In this document: positions 1 through 7,806 of the stretch, piece by piece | Layout of the letters: each line of letters opens with the position of its first letter | How positions within the stretch are numbered: the stretch's first letter is position 1 | Assembly: GCA_034003245.1 (NCBI GenBank) | Contig: JAVEYY010000026.1 | Coordinates: 1 to 64,000 of the forward strand | Direction of reading: 5' to 3' | From: Perlabentimonas sp034003245 | GTDB taxonomy: Bacteria; Bacteroidota; Bacteroidia; Bacteroidales; Tenuifilaceae | Length of the DNA: 64,000 nt | Made by a program: the position numbers and the translations under genes | Notes under the pieces: model-generated | Seen by the model: the letters and a program-made list of their open reading frames with translations, nothing else | Told to the model about the DNA's origin: nothing | Database searches by the model: none

Positions 1-389
1 GCAATTTTCTTATCGGGGTAAACCAGCGCGGTGGCAAATATTAAACCGGTTATGGTTTCGCCTGCAGCTAGAGCGTGCTGAAATAGCGTAGTACGATCTT
101 TACCTGTAGCCATCTCGTTGTGCATCATTATGGCATCTATTGCAACAACGGGAAGTCCTTCGTTCTTAAGCAACTCGGCACCCTCTAAAGCATGCCGCTT
201 TGAGTCGCCTTCGGTCCACTCCACATCAATATCGTGTAGAAGTCCTGCGTTACCCCATATTTGTTCATCCTCACAAAAACGACGGGCTAATGCCCTTAAA
301 ACTGCCTCCGAAGCAAGAGAGTGGGCTATCATTTTGGGATTTTTAATATGCTTATTTAGCAAATCGATATAGTATTCCCTTGGATTCAT
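1..389 (-). CDS. HD-domain phosphohydrolase family protein, 3' part cut by window edge
   Basis: The first 129 codons are present, starting at the ATG at 389; the stop lies outside the window. The reading shows the N-terminal part of an HD-superfamily metal-dependent phosphohydrolase: a His near residue 23 (AHSLASEA), then the defining LLHDID motif with His52-Asp53, then further His residues (KRHALEGAE, MMHNEMA). HD proteins hydrolyse phosphate esters, often of nucleotides; the substrate cannot be read from sequence. It is divergently oriented to the Crp/Fnr gene, with about 130 bp between. Overlapping plus-strand open frames here are shadows. The family call is firm, the specific function unknown. 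Confidence 0.8.
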   Translation of the reverse strand, partial: MNPREYYIDLLNKHIKNPKMIAHSLASEAVLRALARRFCEDEQIWGNAGLLHDIDVEWTEGDSKRHALEGAELLKNEGLPVVAIDAIMMHNEMATGKDRTTLFQHALAAGETITGLIFATALVYPDKKI

Positions 390-517
390 GTGAAAATTGA
401 TTAGGTTTTATCTAACAGCGTAAAAATACAAAAAGAATTATAAAAACGTTCCTAAACAGGTTTGTTGGATAGTTGTGATAACCTACAATGTTCTATCTTA
501 GCTGCAAAAATTAGAAT

Positions 518-1186
518 ATGTTTGAAGTTCTCATAAAATCACCCTTTTTTGTTGGTTTAACCAGCGAGGAGCTGGAGGATATCTTTAAGAAGATTTCATA
601 CTCTGTAAAATCATACTCAAAAGGACAAACCATAGTACAACGCGAAGAGGAGGTGAAAAACCTTTGCATTGTAATAGCCGGAACGGTTAAAGGCGAGATG
701 GTAGACTTTACAGGGAAAATATTAAAAGTAGAGGAAATTCAAACACCCCAACCCCTCGCCCATGCGGTTATGTTTAGCAATGCCAATAAATTTCCGGTTG
801 ATGTAGTGGCGCTAACCGAGTGTAAAATATTATACATTCCAAAGTCCGATGTACTTAGGTTGCTTCAAGGTAATCTTGTTATTCTAAACAACTTTCTAAA
901 TGCGGTTTCGAACCGAGCTCACTTTTTAACTACTCGACTCTGGTTGCTATCCTTTAGAACCATTAAGGAAAAAGTTGCACACTACTTGCTATCGCTAGCC
1001 AAAAGCGAAACGAGAACAACAATAATTATTCCCAAATCGCACCAGGAACTAGCCGAGTTTTTTGGAGTAACACGGCCATCGTTGGCAAGAGTATTCTCCG
1101 AGATGCAGAACGAGGGCATAATTCACGTAAACCGCCGCGAGGTGACCATTTTAAGTCGTGCGAAGCTACTCGAAATGATTAAGTAA
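518..1186 (+). CDS. Crp/Fnr family transcriptional regulator
   Basis: A 222-residue protein with the two-part Crp/Fnr layout: an N-terminal cyclic-nucleotide-binding-like beta-barrel (about residues 10-125, including the GTVKGEM turn) followed by a dimerisation helix and a C-terminal winged helix (about 170-215; HQELAEFFGVTRPSLARVFSEM is the helix-turn-helix). No N-terminal Cys cluster of the Fnr type is seen, so direct oxygen sensing through [4Fe-4S] is not supported; the effector is unknown. Bacteroidota carry many such regulators, often for redox or nitrosative stress. It stands alone, divergent from the HD-domain gene. Confidence 0.85.
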   Translation: MFEVLIKSPFFVGLTSEELEDIFKKISYSVKSYSKGQTIVQREEEVKNLCIVIAGTVKGEMVDFTGKILKVEEIQTPQPLAHAVMFSNANKFPVDVVALTECKILYIPKSDVLRLLQGNLVILNNFLNAVSNRAHFLTTRLWLLSFRTIKEKVAHYLLSLAKSETRTTIIIPKSHQELAEFFGVTRPSLARVFSEMQNEGIIHVNRREVTILSRAKLLEMIK

Positions 1187-1239
1187 AACAATCAAAAACT
1201 TATGTTTGTTTGGTAATTGGAAAGGATACTAAGAATTAA

Positions 1240-1317
1240 TACATTTGCATTATTATTACAATTAGCCATTTTTTTGCTAAAGAAGTAAAGCTAATTAGTA
1301 TCATTTTTATACTTTTG
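1240..1317 (+). promoter_or_regulatory. Two Bacteroidota-type -7 boxes upstream of the DUF5606 gene
   Basis: Two perfect matches to the Bacteroidota -7 consensus TAnnTTTG occur: TACATTTG at 1240-1247 and TACTTTTG at 1310-1317. The second would start RNA near 1324, 22 nt before the ATG at 1346. Neither has a perfect TTTG at -33; the first has a TTGG 19 nt upstream. Confidence 0.5.
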
Positions 1318-1345
1318 CATTTCACATACAAATACCATTTACACT

Positions 1346-1942
1346 ATGGCATTGAAAGATATAATGGCAATATCGGGATACTCCGGCCTTTACAAGTTTG
1401 TTTCGCAAGGGCGGAATGGGATAATCGTTGAGTCGCTAACCGATGGGAAACGCTCACACATTTCGGCATCGGCTAAGGTAAGCGCTCTCTCCGATATAGC
1501 AATCTTCACCAACGATGGTGAAAAACCTCTGCGAGAGATACTGAATAGTATTAAGGAGAAAGAGAATGGTGGCCCAACGATCTCGGCCAAATCGAGCAAC
1601 GACGAGTTGAAAAAGTTCTTTCTGACAGTTGAGCCAAACTTCGATACCGAAAGAGTTTACGTATCGGATATCAAAAAACTTGTTGGATGGTACAACCTGC
1701 TGCAAGAAAAGGGAATGCTCGATTTTTCAGAGGATGTAGAGGAAAAGCAAGCCGATGATAAAGCATCAGATTCTTCCGAAGCAATCGCAGAGGATGGTGC
1801 TGCTCCCAAAAAGAAAGCCCAACCAAAATCGGCAACTGCCAAGGAGAAGAAACCCGCAGCCCCTAAGAAAACTCCAAACCCCAAAGCCAAACCCGCTGGA
1901 GATGTAGCCGCCAAAAAATCGGGTCATCAGAAAAAATCGTAA
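1346..1942 (+). CDS. DUF5606 family protein with Lys/Ala/Pro-rich tail
   Basis: A 198-residue protein. Residues 1-130 (start MALKDIMAISGYSGLYKF) match what I remember of the Bacteroidota-specific DUF5606 domain, which has no assigned function. From about residue 145 the chain becomes acidic and then a disordered, basic Lys/Ala/Pro-rich tail (for example APKKKAQPKSATAKEKK), which suggests nucleic-acid or acidic-surface contact, but that is inference. It has its own promoter-like boxes and is followed by a strong bidirectional terminator, so it is probably monocistronic. Confidence 0.75.
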   Translation: MALKDIMAISGYSGLYKFVSQGRNGIIVESLTDGKRSHISASAKVSALSDIAIFTNDGEKPLREILNSIKEKENGGPTISAKSSNDELKKFFLTVEPNFDTERVYVSDIKKLVGWYNLLQEKGMLDFSEDVEEKQADDKASDSSEAIAEDGAAPKKKAQPKSATAKEKKPAAPKKTPNPKAKPAGDVAAKKSGHQKKS

Positions 1943-1956
1943 TTGGTATACAATAC

Positions 1957-1997
1957 AAAAACTGGCCGATGCTAATTAGCATCGGCCAGTTTTATTT
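1957..1997. terminator. Bidirectional intrinsic terminator
   Basis: A perfect 30-nt palindrome at 1961-1990 (arms ACTGGCCGATGCTAA and its complement) is flanked by AAAA on the left and TTTTATTTT on the right, so it can end both the DUF5606 transcript (+) and the facing minus-strand hypothetical gene. Confidence 0.9.
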
Positions 1998-2002
1998 TAC
2001 TC

Positions 2003-2671
2003 CTATTGGAAGGGAATTTCGGGGATATCGTTCACTAAAATACCTACCCCGAGAGCATGAATTCGGTTTGCTGATCGGTCGATTAAGGGCGATAATATGG
2101 TACTCAGCATTTGAGTGTTGATAAAGCACCGGGCTAACCGCAATACCTTTTTATCGCCCAACTCAGCATACCCTTTGGCATTTTTACATGCAAACGCCGA
2201 TGATTCAATAATATGTTTAAGCATTGCAATATGAGTACTGTTTTCGTTCTCATATTGGGCGATTTCATCAACAGCATTAACCAGAGTAGCATGTGCTGCA
2301 CAAAAGTTAAAATGTCGCAATTCCCTACGAATTTTACATCTAAGCAAAAACATTTTCCGAAACAGATGCTTTATATCGCTGTACCTTAACACATTCGAAT
2401 ATATAGGATTGCGACTTGTTGGTGGAATATTGTCATTTAGAGGCATGAAGTCGTTAACAATAATCCCAATGCCCCGGCTGTTAAAACCTTTTGCACGCCA
2501 ATCGAAGTACCAGGCAACTGGATAAAGTATCCTTTCAGAAAAAATGAGAATGTTTGAAACAAACCTCGATTCTCCATTTGTCATCTGGGAATAAACTACC
2601 ATGCGGTGTTTGTTTAAAACCTTGGCTTCCTCAAAATGAAGACGGAAACCCTTAGGAAGGTTACTATTCAC
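2003..2671 (-). CDS. Hypothetical protein, no recognised domain
   Basis: A 222-residue soluble protein I do not recognise. No signal peptide, membrane segment or clear motif is visible. The C-terminal half is helical and rich in Cys, His and Arg, and the mid-part (KMFLLRCKIRRELRHFNFC) is strongly basic. The start is a GTG at 2671; the frame upstream is open for about 80 nt to a TAG but contains no ATG, and it runs through the hairpin at 2712-2751, so the GTG is the best choice. It lies downstream of floA on the same strand but is probably separated from it by that hairpin. Confidence 0.55.
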   Translation of the reverse strand: MNSNLPKGFRLHFEEAKVLNKHRMVVYSQMTNGESRFVSNILIFSERILYPVAWYFDWRAKGFNSRGIGIIVNDFMPLNDNIPPTSRNPIYSNVLRYSDIKHLFRKMFLLRCKIRRELRHFNFCAAHATLVNAVDEIAQYENENSTHIAMLKHIIESSAFACKNAKGYAELGDKKVLRLARCFINTQMLSTILSPLIDRSANRIHALGVGILVNDIPEIPFQ

Positions 2672-2711
2672 GGGGTAATCGCTTATTGAAAAATGAGATT
2701 TATACCAAACA

Positions 2712-2751
2712 AGATATGCTTTGTCTCGCTAGGTGGAAACAAAGCATATCT
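2712..2751 (-). terminator. Hairpin downstream of floA
   Basis: Perfect 13-bp inverted repeat AGATATGCTTTGT (2712-2724) / ACAAAGCATATCT (2739-2751) with a 14-nt loop, in the 105-bp gap between floA and the hypothetical gene. On the minus strand the following bases (TGTTTGGT) are only moderately T-rich, so it may be a weak terminator. Confidence 0.5.
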
Positions 2752-2776
2752 AGGAAAAATTCTGCAAAAGGGTTAA

Positions 2777-3754
2777 TTACTTTTTCTTGGAACCGCTATC
2801 CTTAGCAATGTTCTCGCGCATGCTAGTATCGGCCTCAATATTCTTTAACTTGTAGTAATCCATTATTCCCAAGTTACCAGAGCGGAATGCTTCGGCCATT
2901 GCCTTGGGAATTTCAGCCTCAGCCAAGATTACCTTGGCCCGAGCCTCCTGAGCTTTGGCTTTCATCTCCTGCTCAACAGCAACGGCCATTGCTCTGCGCT
3001 CCTCGGCTTTCGCCTGAGCAATATTCTTATCGGCATTGGCCTGATCCATTTGAAGTACAGCACCAATGTTCTTTCCAATATCAATATCGGCTATATCGAT
3101 GGAGAGAATTTCAAATGCTGTTCCAGCATCAAGGCCCTTTTCAAGCACCACGCGCGAAATGAAATCGGGATTCTCCAGCACTTTCTTGTGCGAGTCGGCA
3201 GAACCAATTGACGAAACAATACCCTCGCCAACACGAGCCAGAACGGTTTCTTCGCCAGCACCTCCAACCAGTTGCTTGATATTAGCACGAACGGTAACTC
3301 TTGCTTTGGCAATAAGCTGAATACCATCTTTAGCCACCGCGGTAACGGGAGGAGTATTAATAACCTTGGGGTTAACCGACATCTGAACCGCCTCAAAAAC
3401 ATCTCTACCGGCTAGGTCAATGGCTGTGGCCATTTTAAAATCAAGCGGAATATTTGCTTTTTGGGCTGATACAAGCGCATTAACAACTTTCGAAACGCGA
3501 CCGCCAGCCAGGAAGTGAGCCTCCAAGCTGTTGCGGTTAAGCTCAATTCCAGCTTTTGTTCCAACAATAAGTGCCTGAACAATGACTCCTGGGGGAACTT
3601 TCCGCCAGCGCATTAGAATTAGCTGCAACAACGAAACCCTAACACCACTTACCAATGCCGAGAACCATAGTCCAATGGGCACAAAGTATAGTAAGATCCA
3701 AAGTGCTGCAATACTTACAGCAAAAATTATTAGATAAACACCAATTTCACTCAT
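2777..3754 (-). CDS. floA: Flotillin-like protein FloA
   Basis: A 325-residue protein matching the bacterial flotillin-like FloA (YqfA) family in length and layout: a hydrophobic N-terminal membrane hairpin (about residues 5-50), an SPFH/band-7-like core (about 70-220) and an Ala/Glu/Lys-rich coiled-coil region (QAKAEERRAMAVAVEQEMKA, about 245-290). Family members organise membrane microdomains. The start ATG at 3754 lies 2 bp after the stop of the NfeD-like gene, the usual nfeD-floA pairing, so the two are co-translated partners. It ends the run that begins with the SPOR protein. Confidence 0.92.
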   Translation of the reverse strand: MSEIGVYLIIFAVSIAALWILLYFVPIGLWFSALVSGVRVSLLQLILMRWRKVPPGVIVQALIVGTKAGIELNRNSLEAHFLAGGRVSKVVNALVSAQKANIPLDFKMATAIDLAGRDVFEAVQMSVNPKVINTPPVTAVAKDGIQLIAKARVTVRANIKQLVGGAGEETVLARVGEGIVSSIGSADSHKKVLENPDFISRVVLEKGLDAGTAFEILSIDIADIDIGKNIGAVLQMDQANADKNIAQAKAEERRAMAVAVEQEMKAKAQEARAKVILAEAEIPKAMAEAFRSGNLGIMDYYKLKNIEADTSMRENIAKDSGSKKK

Positions 3755-3756
3755 CG

Positions 3757-4224
3757 TTAGTCTATTTTAGGTTTGACAATTACTTTTGATCCCTCGAGAC
3801 GAATTACAACAACATTTGTTTTGGGGTCGATAAACTCGCCCGTTGATTTTGCCTCTACAATAATATCGTTAATACGAGCCTTGCCCATTGGAGTTAAACG
3901 GCTAATCGTAACTCCCATATCACCAGGGTGAATGGTTGTTTCAGCCTCAACCGATGCAACGGTGCTATCGATATTGGTATTGAGCATAAAGTGTTTCCAC
4001 GTTTTAGAGCGTAATGCAAGAATAACCGTGAACACGGTTAGCGCAACCGTAGAGATAAGGGTTATATGTCCAACCATATTGCCATGCGCTGTGTATGCCC
4101 AAAAAACACCTCCAATAAGGCAGGCAAGTCCACCAATTCCAGCAATAGTTACACCAGGAATCAGCAAAAATTCTACAATGAATAGGAAGAGCCCTAGAAT
4201 GATAAGAATGATTACGCCGGTCAT
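3757..4224 (-). CDS. NfeD family membrane protein
   Basis: A 155-residue protein with three closely spaced membrane segments in the first 75 residues (VIILIILGLFLFIVEFLLI, then two Gly-rich segments) and a C-terminal OB-fold domain (about 90-155; GDMGVTISRLTPMGKARI and ends KVIVKPKID), which is the short NfeD form without the protease domain. NfeD proteins act as partners of flotillin/stomatin-type proteins; here the gene sits directly before floA with a 2-bp gap, which supports that role. Confidence 0.88.
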   Translation of the reverse strand: MTGVIILIILGLFLFIVEFLLIPGVTIAGIGGLACLIGGVFWAYTAHGNMVGHITLISTVALTVFTVILALRSKTWKHFMLNTNIDSTVASVEAETTIHPGDMGVTISRLTPMGKARINDIIVEAKSTGEFIDPKTNVVVIRLEGSKVIVKPKID

Positions 4225-4256
4225 TTAGCTAAATTATTATTAAGTAAAACCTTTGT

Positions 4257-4550
4257 TCAATTTGATTTTGGTGTGATAGTGGCCGATAATCCACGGCGCA
4301 GCAACTCCTCGCGCAGCGGTTGAAGCTGATTATGATTGCCCGACTTTACATCGCACTTACCATTATGATGCGCAATAAGTGTGCATTGCTCTGCCTGAAG
4401 CCTATTGTGCTTGCATACCTCAACCAGAGAATCGATAACAAACTCATACTGATTGTAGTCGTCGTTAAACAGAATTAATGAATGAGTGCCCTGTAAATCA
4501 ACACTATGCTCAGTAAAAAATTCGGGATTTATTCTAGGTTTACGCTCCAT
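4257..4550 (-). CDS. clpS: ClpS family adaptor of the Clp protease
   Basis: From the ATG at 4550 the protein has 97 residues, the usual ClpS size. It has the family signature around HSLILFNDDYNQYEFVIDSL and the helix ending AEQCTLIAHHNGKCDVKSG. ClpS binds the N-domain of ClpA/ClpC and delivers N-degron substrates for degradation. A longer frame reaches 4601 but would overlap the preceding gene's end and add a hydrophobic leader not expected in a cytosolic adaptor, so I prefer 4550. It lies 28 bp after the SPOR gene and 32 bp before nfeD in the same direction. Confidence 0.85.
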   Translation of the reverse strand: MERKPRINPEFFTEHSVDLQGTHSLILFNDDYNQYEFVIDSLVEVCKHNRLQAEQCTLIAHHNGKCDVKSGNHNQLQPLREELLRRGLSATITPKSN

Positions 4551-4578
4551 AACAGTATAAAATATTGATGCTAAGATA

Positions 4579-7416
4579 TTAATTATCCAAATCAACAGCA
4601 ACTACAAAGGCACTTTTTATGCCGCTTGCAACCAGATTATCCTTGATACGGTTTGCCTCATTCAAATCGGAATAAGAACCAATGGAGTAAACAAAACCGC
4701 CCTGATTATCGGGTTTTCGAACAATATCTTTACCGGGGGCAAGCGCTCTGATGGTTTGGGCAATATCGGCAGGTAACCGTCCTGAGTATGCACCCAGCTG
4801 AATTACAAAATGCTTGTTGTCCTTGGCAATTTCAATTCGCGTTGTATCTCGCGAAACAGGTCCCGATGATCTGAGTGCAGAAACTTCCTCAAGCCCTTTG
4901 GCTCTGGTTAGGGTTATTGATCGACCATTATGCCAAGCAACAATAAAAGCATCCTTAAAGCCTTGCGAACGAACAATAGGGAGTGCTTTCTCGGCTTCGC
5001 TAAGCGATGAGAATTTCCCAACATAATACTTTGTAACCCTTCCATCGTTTACAGGTTCTCCAGAAATTGGTGATAAACCCTTGAAAAAATCGAATGCTAT
5101 TGGCCTGCTAAAAGCAGCCATTTGTATCTTATAAAATACACCTTCAGGAAGCGGGTCGTGTTTCTCGAAAGGATTATCCTTTGAGTAGGGCGATTTATCG
5201 AGTAGCTTAAAAGGTGGCTCCTTATCCTGTTCAAAAGTAAACTCTTCAGCCTCGATGGTTTGTGCTTCCATCCTAACAATCAGTGGCTTTTGAACAGTTG
5301 ACTCAATAGGTTTTGATTCTACAATTGTTTGGCGAGGAGGAGTTGTACTTTCGCTAGGGAGAGTATACCCAAAAATACTTTGTTCAAGTTTATAGACACG
5401 ACTAAGCAATTGCTGTTCAAAAAGCTGCATCTCCCATAGCTTTGCAAAGGCTATCTCGAGCCGTAAAACACCTAACTCATCGATCAAAAGAGCTTCGTAC
5501 TCCGACTCTACCATTGTCTCCTTTGTGGCATTATTTCGGATTGCAGTTGCAGAGCGAAAATGGGTATTCGCGCGATCGATATGCCCCTTTATGTCGAGAT
5601 TATTATTTGCTCCAGCTTTTATAAGCGCCACGGAAATACAATCGGAATAAAGCTTTTTCTTTCTATTAATATTTGGGGCAAGCTGAACATTGAACCGTTT
5701 TAATAGATCCAAGTGCTTTTTGTATTGATCGGCATACTCGGCTGATTCCTCGGCATATTGCTCTTTTACAGTATTTAGCTGAGCCTGAGACTGGGCAATT
5801 TGATCGCGGAGTCGTTGAATTTGCGGTGCCGAACGCTCTAGCTGTGCCAATCGTGATAGCTCATCGGCTTGAAAAACCGTTGGGGCAAACTGCGCCTGAT
5901 AGAGAAAATCGGGGTGATCAGTGGTAAAGGTTGATGTTGGTTTATCGATTGGTTTACGCTTTCCGGTTAGGTATTCCTGCTCAATTTGACTGGCTTGAGC
6001 AAAGAATAAATCGGCATTACGTTGTGCTATAAGCAAATTATCCTCAACAACAACAACTTGAGCTTCGAGGTTGCGACGAGCTTCGGCTGTAGTAATATTA
6101 TCAAATCGGGCACGAAGAGTTTCGAGCTTACTCCTCAGAGAATCGGCCCGCATCTGTTGCGTAAAACCGCCTGCAAGTGCTCTGGCATACTCAGGATCAT
6201 TCTCCACTGCGCTAAACGTAGCTGTTTTTGCCACTTGCTGAGGTTTGCTCTCAGCTGGCTTTTCTACCTCAACAGTTGGCCTTTGCACAACAGCAACTTC
6301 GGGTGTAAGTTGGGCTATACTCCTTATTGTTTCGTTCGAATCAATTGTTCGCCGAATTGGATTCTGATCGACTTTAACCAGCACAACCTCTAACGAGTCG
6401 GAATTAAGATTCCTATCGGTAACAAAAATGGCCATCTCATCGGCATTATCGGGGACATACAAGTAATCGTTATATGTTGAGCTAAACGGAAAACCTAGAT
6501 TTTCTGGAGTGCTCCACTGTCGAGCCGATGAATTGTAAACGCTCCGGTAAATATCATATCCGCCCATGCTGTAGTGCCCCCTGGATGCAAAGTACAGGGT
6601 TTGCCCATCGGACGAAAGGTAGGGAAAGTCCTCGTCGTACTTAGAGTTTACAATTTCTCCAAGATTTTGAGGTTTGCTCCAGAAGCCATCGTTAAGCATT
6701 TCTATCATAAACAGATCCTTCCCGAATGAAGTAGTGTTTCCGTAGCTCGAGTAAACAATTCTATCGCCTGGTTTGGGGTTATTGGGATAAAAAATGAACG
6801 ATGAGTGGTTCTGCTTAATATCAGTGGGTGTAAGCAAATCCTTAGGGGTTGGGATAAAATTTCCTTCGGATGATTTTGTAATCAAGAACTGATTTACCTC
6901 TACATGCGATACCGGCTTACGATCGAGGATTTTGGGCTGGTATACGTAACGCAGCATAAAGTTACCATTCTCGCATTGGCTAACAAGCAGCTCTATTTGC
7001 TGGTTGGAAATTGACGGATCACCACCACTTATAACAAATCTTCGGTAGTATGAAATTGCCTCGTCGAATTTATAACTCCGGTGTTTTGCAATGCCTAAAT
7101 AGTAGTATACAAGATTTGGAACCTCTTTTGTTGACGCAAAGTCTAAGTGTTCGATGGCCTTAGTGAAATTTTTAGTTGCATTCACATAGCTAACACCAAG
7201 CATATAGTGATATGTAGGCTCCTGAGGATACTCCAGAAGTAATTCGTTCAGATAGTCTATTGCCTTGCCATAATCGCGGTTTCGAAAAAGCGAATCAACA
7301 ATTACATCCTTGCTTTTAGCCCTACCCTGTCCGTTTACAACTCTTACTGATAAAGCAAAAGAGGCAAACAGTAAACTAAACACCACAAAAAAGCGAAGCT
7401 TTGAAAAATTACACAT
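4579..7416 (-). CDS. TPR/PD40-repeat protein with two C-terminal SPOR domains
   Basis: A 945-residue exported protein starting at the ATG at 7416 (a TTG six bases earlier is possible). A signal peptide of about 28 residues precedes TPR-like repeats (about 35-140), a PD40/WD40-like beta-propeller portion (about 215-340; YLSSDGQTLYFASRGHYSMG), a long coiled-coil region (about 420-560) and two SPOR domains at about 757-828 and 870-945 (HFVIQLGAYSGRL). SPOR domains bind denuded septal peptidoglycan; PD40-TPR proteins in Bacteroidota are often OmpA-like envelope components. A periplasmic cell-envelope role is inferred. It heads the clpS-nfeD-floA run. Confidence 0.8.
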   Translation of the reverse strand: MCNFSKLRFFVVFSLLFASFALSVRVVNGQGRAKSKDVIVDSLFRNRDYGKAIDYLNELLLEYPQEPTYHYMLGVSYVNATKNFTKAIEHLDFASTKEVPNLVYYYLGIAKHRSYKFDEAISYYRRFVISGGDPSISNQQIELLVSQCENGNFMLRYVYQPKILDRKPVSHVEVNQFLITKSSEGNFIPTPKDLLTPTDIKQNHSSFIFYPNNPKPGDRIVYSSYGNTTSFGKDLFMIEMLNDGFWSKPQNLGEIVNSKYDEDFPYLSSDGQTLYFASRGHYSMGGYDIYRSVYNSSARQWSTPENLGFPFSSTYNDYLYVPDNADEMAIFVTDRNLNSDSLEVVLVKVDQNPIRRTIDSNETIRSIAQLTPEVAVVQRPTVEVEKPAESKPQQVAKTATFSAVENDPEYARALAGGFTQQMRADSLRSKLETLRARFDNITTAEARRNLEAQVVVVEDNLLIAQRNADLFFAQASQIEQEYLTGKRKPIDKPTSTFTTDHPDFLYQAQFAPTVFQADELSRLAQLERSAPQIQRLRDQIAQSQAQLNTVKEQYAEESAEYADQYKKHLDLLKRFNVQLAPNINRKKKLYSDCISVALIKAGANNNLDIKGHIDRANTHFRSATAIRNNATKETMVESEYEALLIDELGVLRLEIAFAKLWEMQLFEQQLLSRVYKLEQSIFGYTLPSESTTPPRQTIVESKPIESTVQKPLIVRMEAQTIEAEEFTFEQDKEPPFKLLDKSPYSKDNPFEKHDPLPEGVFYKIQMAAFSRPIAFDFFKGLSPISGEPVNDGRVTKYYVGKFSSLSEAEKALPIVRSQGFKDAFIVAWHNGRSITLTRAKGLEEVSALRSSGPVSRDTTRIEIAKDNKHFVIQLGAYSGRLPADIAQTIRALAPGKDIVRKPDNQGGFVYSIGSYSDLNEANRIKDNLVASGIKSAFVVAVDLDN

Positions 7417-7806
7417 AACCAATTGCTTAAATTTTGCCCTAAAATTATATTAAATATTCGAATTTGTCAGTTGTTTATGCTGTGGTAAACCATGTTAAAA
7501 TATGATAAAGATATTTTCGGTACCCTTTCCTTTAGGTCGCTTTAAACTTTATTAAAACAACTAAACCAATTATCTCCCAAGTAATGTGATGTTTGTACAT
7601 TTTTCAAGGCCATTCAACTGGTTATTATATTATAGGATTGTGAAAGATTAACGAAAACCAAATGAAATTAGGATAAGAATTGGCTTGGTAAATATCCGAA
7701 GGCGATATTTGTTCTACCTTTATGCATCTTAAGCAATAGTGAATTTTAAGTTACATTTCGCTTAACTTTGTTCAAACTATTTTCACTACTACTCAACAGT
7801 AACCCT
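7417..7806. other. Divergent intergenic region
   Basis: 390 bp between the SPOR gene (-) and the MutS-like gene (+). It is AT-rich and contains a TAACTTTG box (7763-7770, perfect TAnnTTTG) suitable for the MutS-like gene. For the minus gene only imperfect boxes (TAATTTTA) are seen. No ORF, RNA gene or clear hairpin was found. Confidence 0.5.
7763..7770 (+). promoter_or_regulatory. -7 box of the MutS-like gene
   Basis: TAACTTTG matches the Bacteroidota -7 element TAnnTTTG and would start RNA near 7777, about 30 nt before the ATG at 7807. No TTTG is present at the -33 position. Confidence 0.4.

Noticed and set aside
118..372. Plus-strand open frame of 84 codons
   Set aside because: It is the shadow of the minus-strand HD-domain gene, which has a clear HD motif.
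461..491. Promoter of the Crp/Fnr gene (TTTG, 19-bp spacer, TACAATGT)
   Set aside because: The spacing is right but the -7 box matches TAnnTTTG poorly, so I did not list it as a feature.
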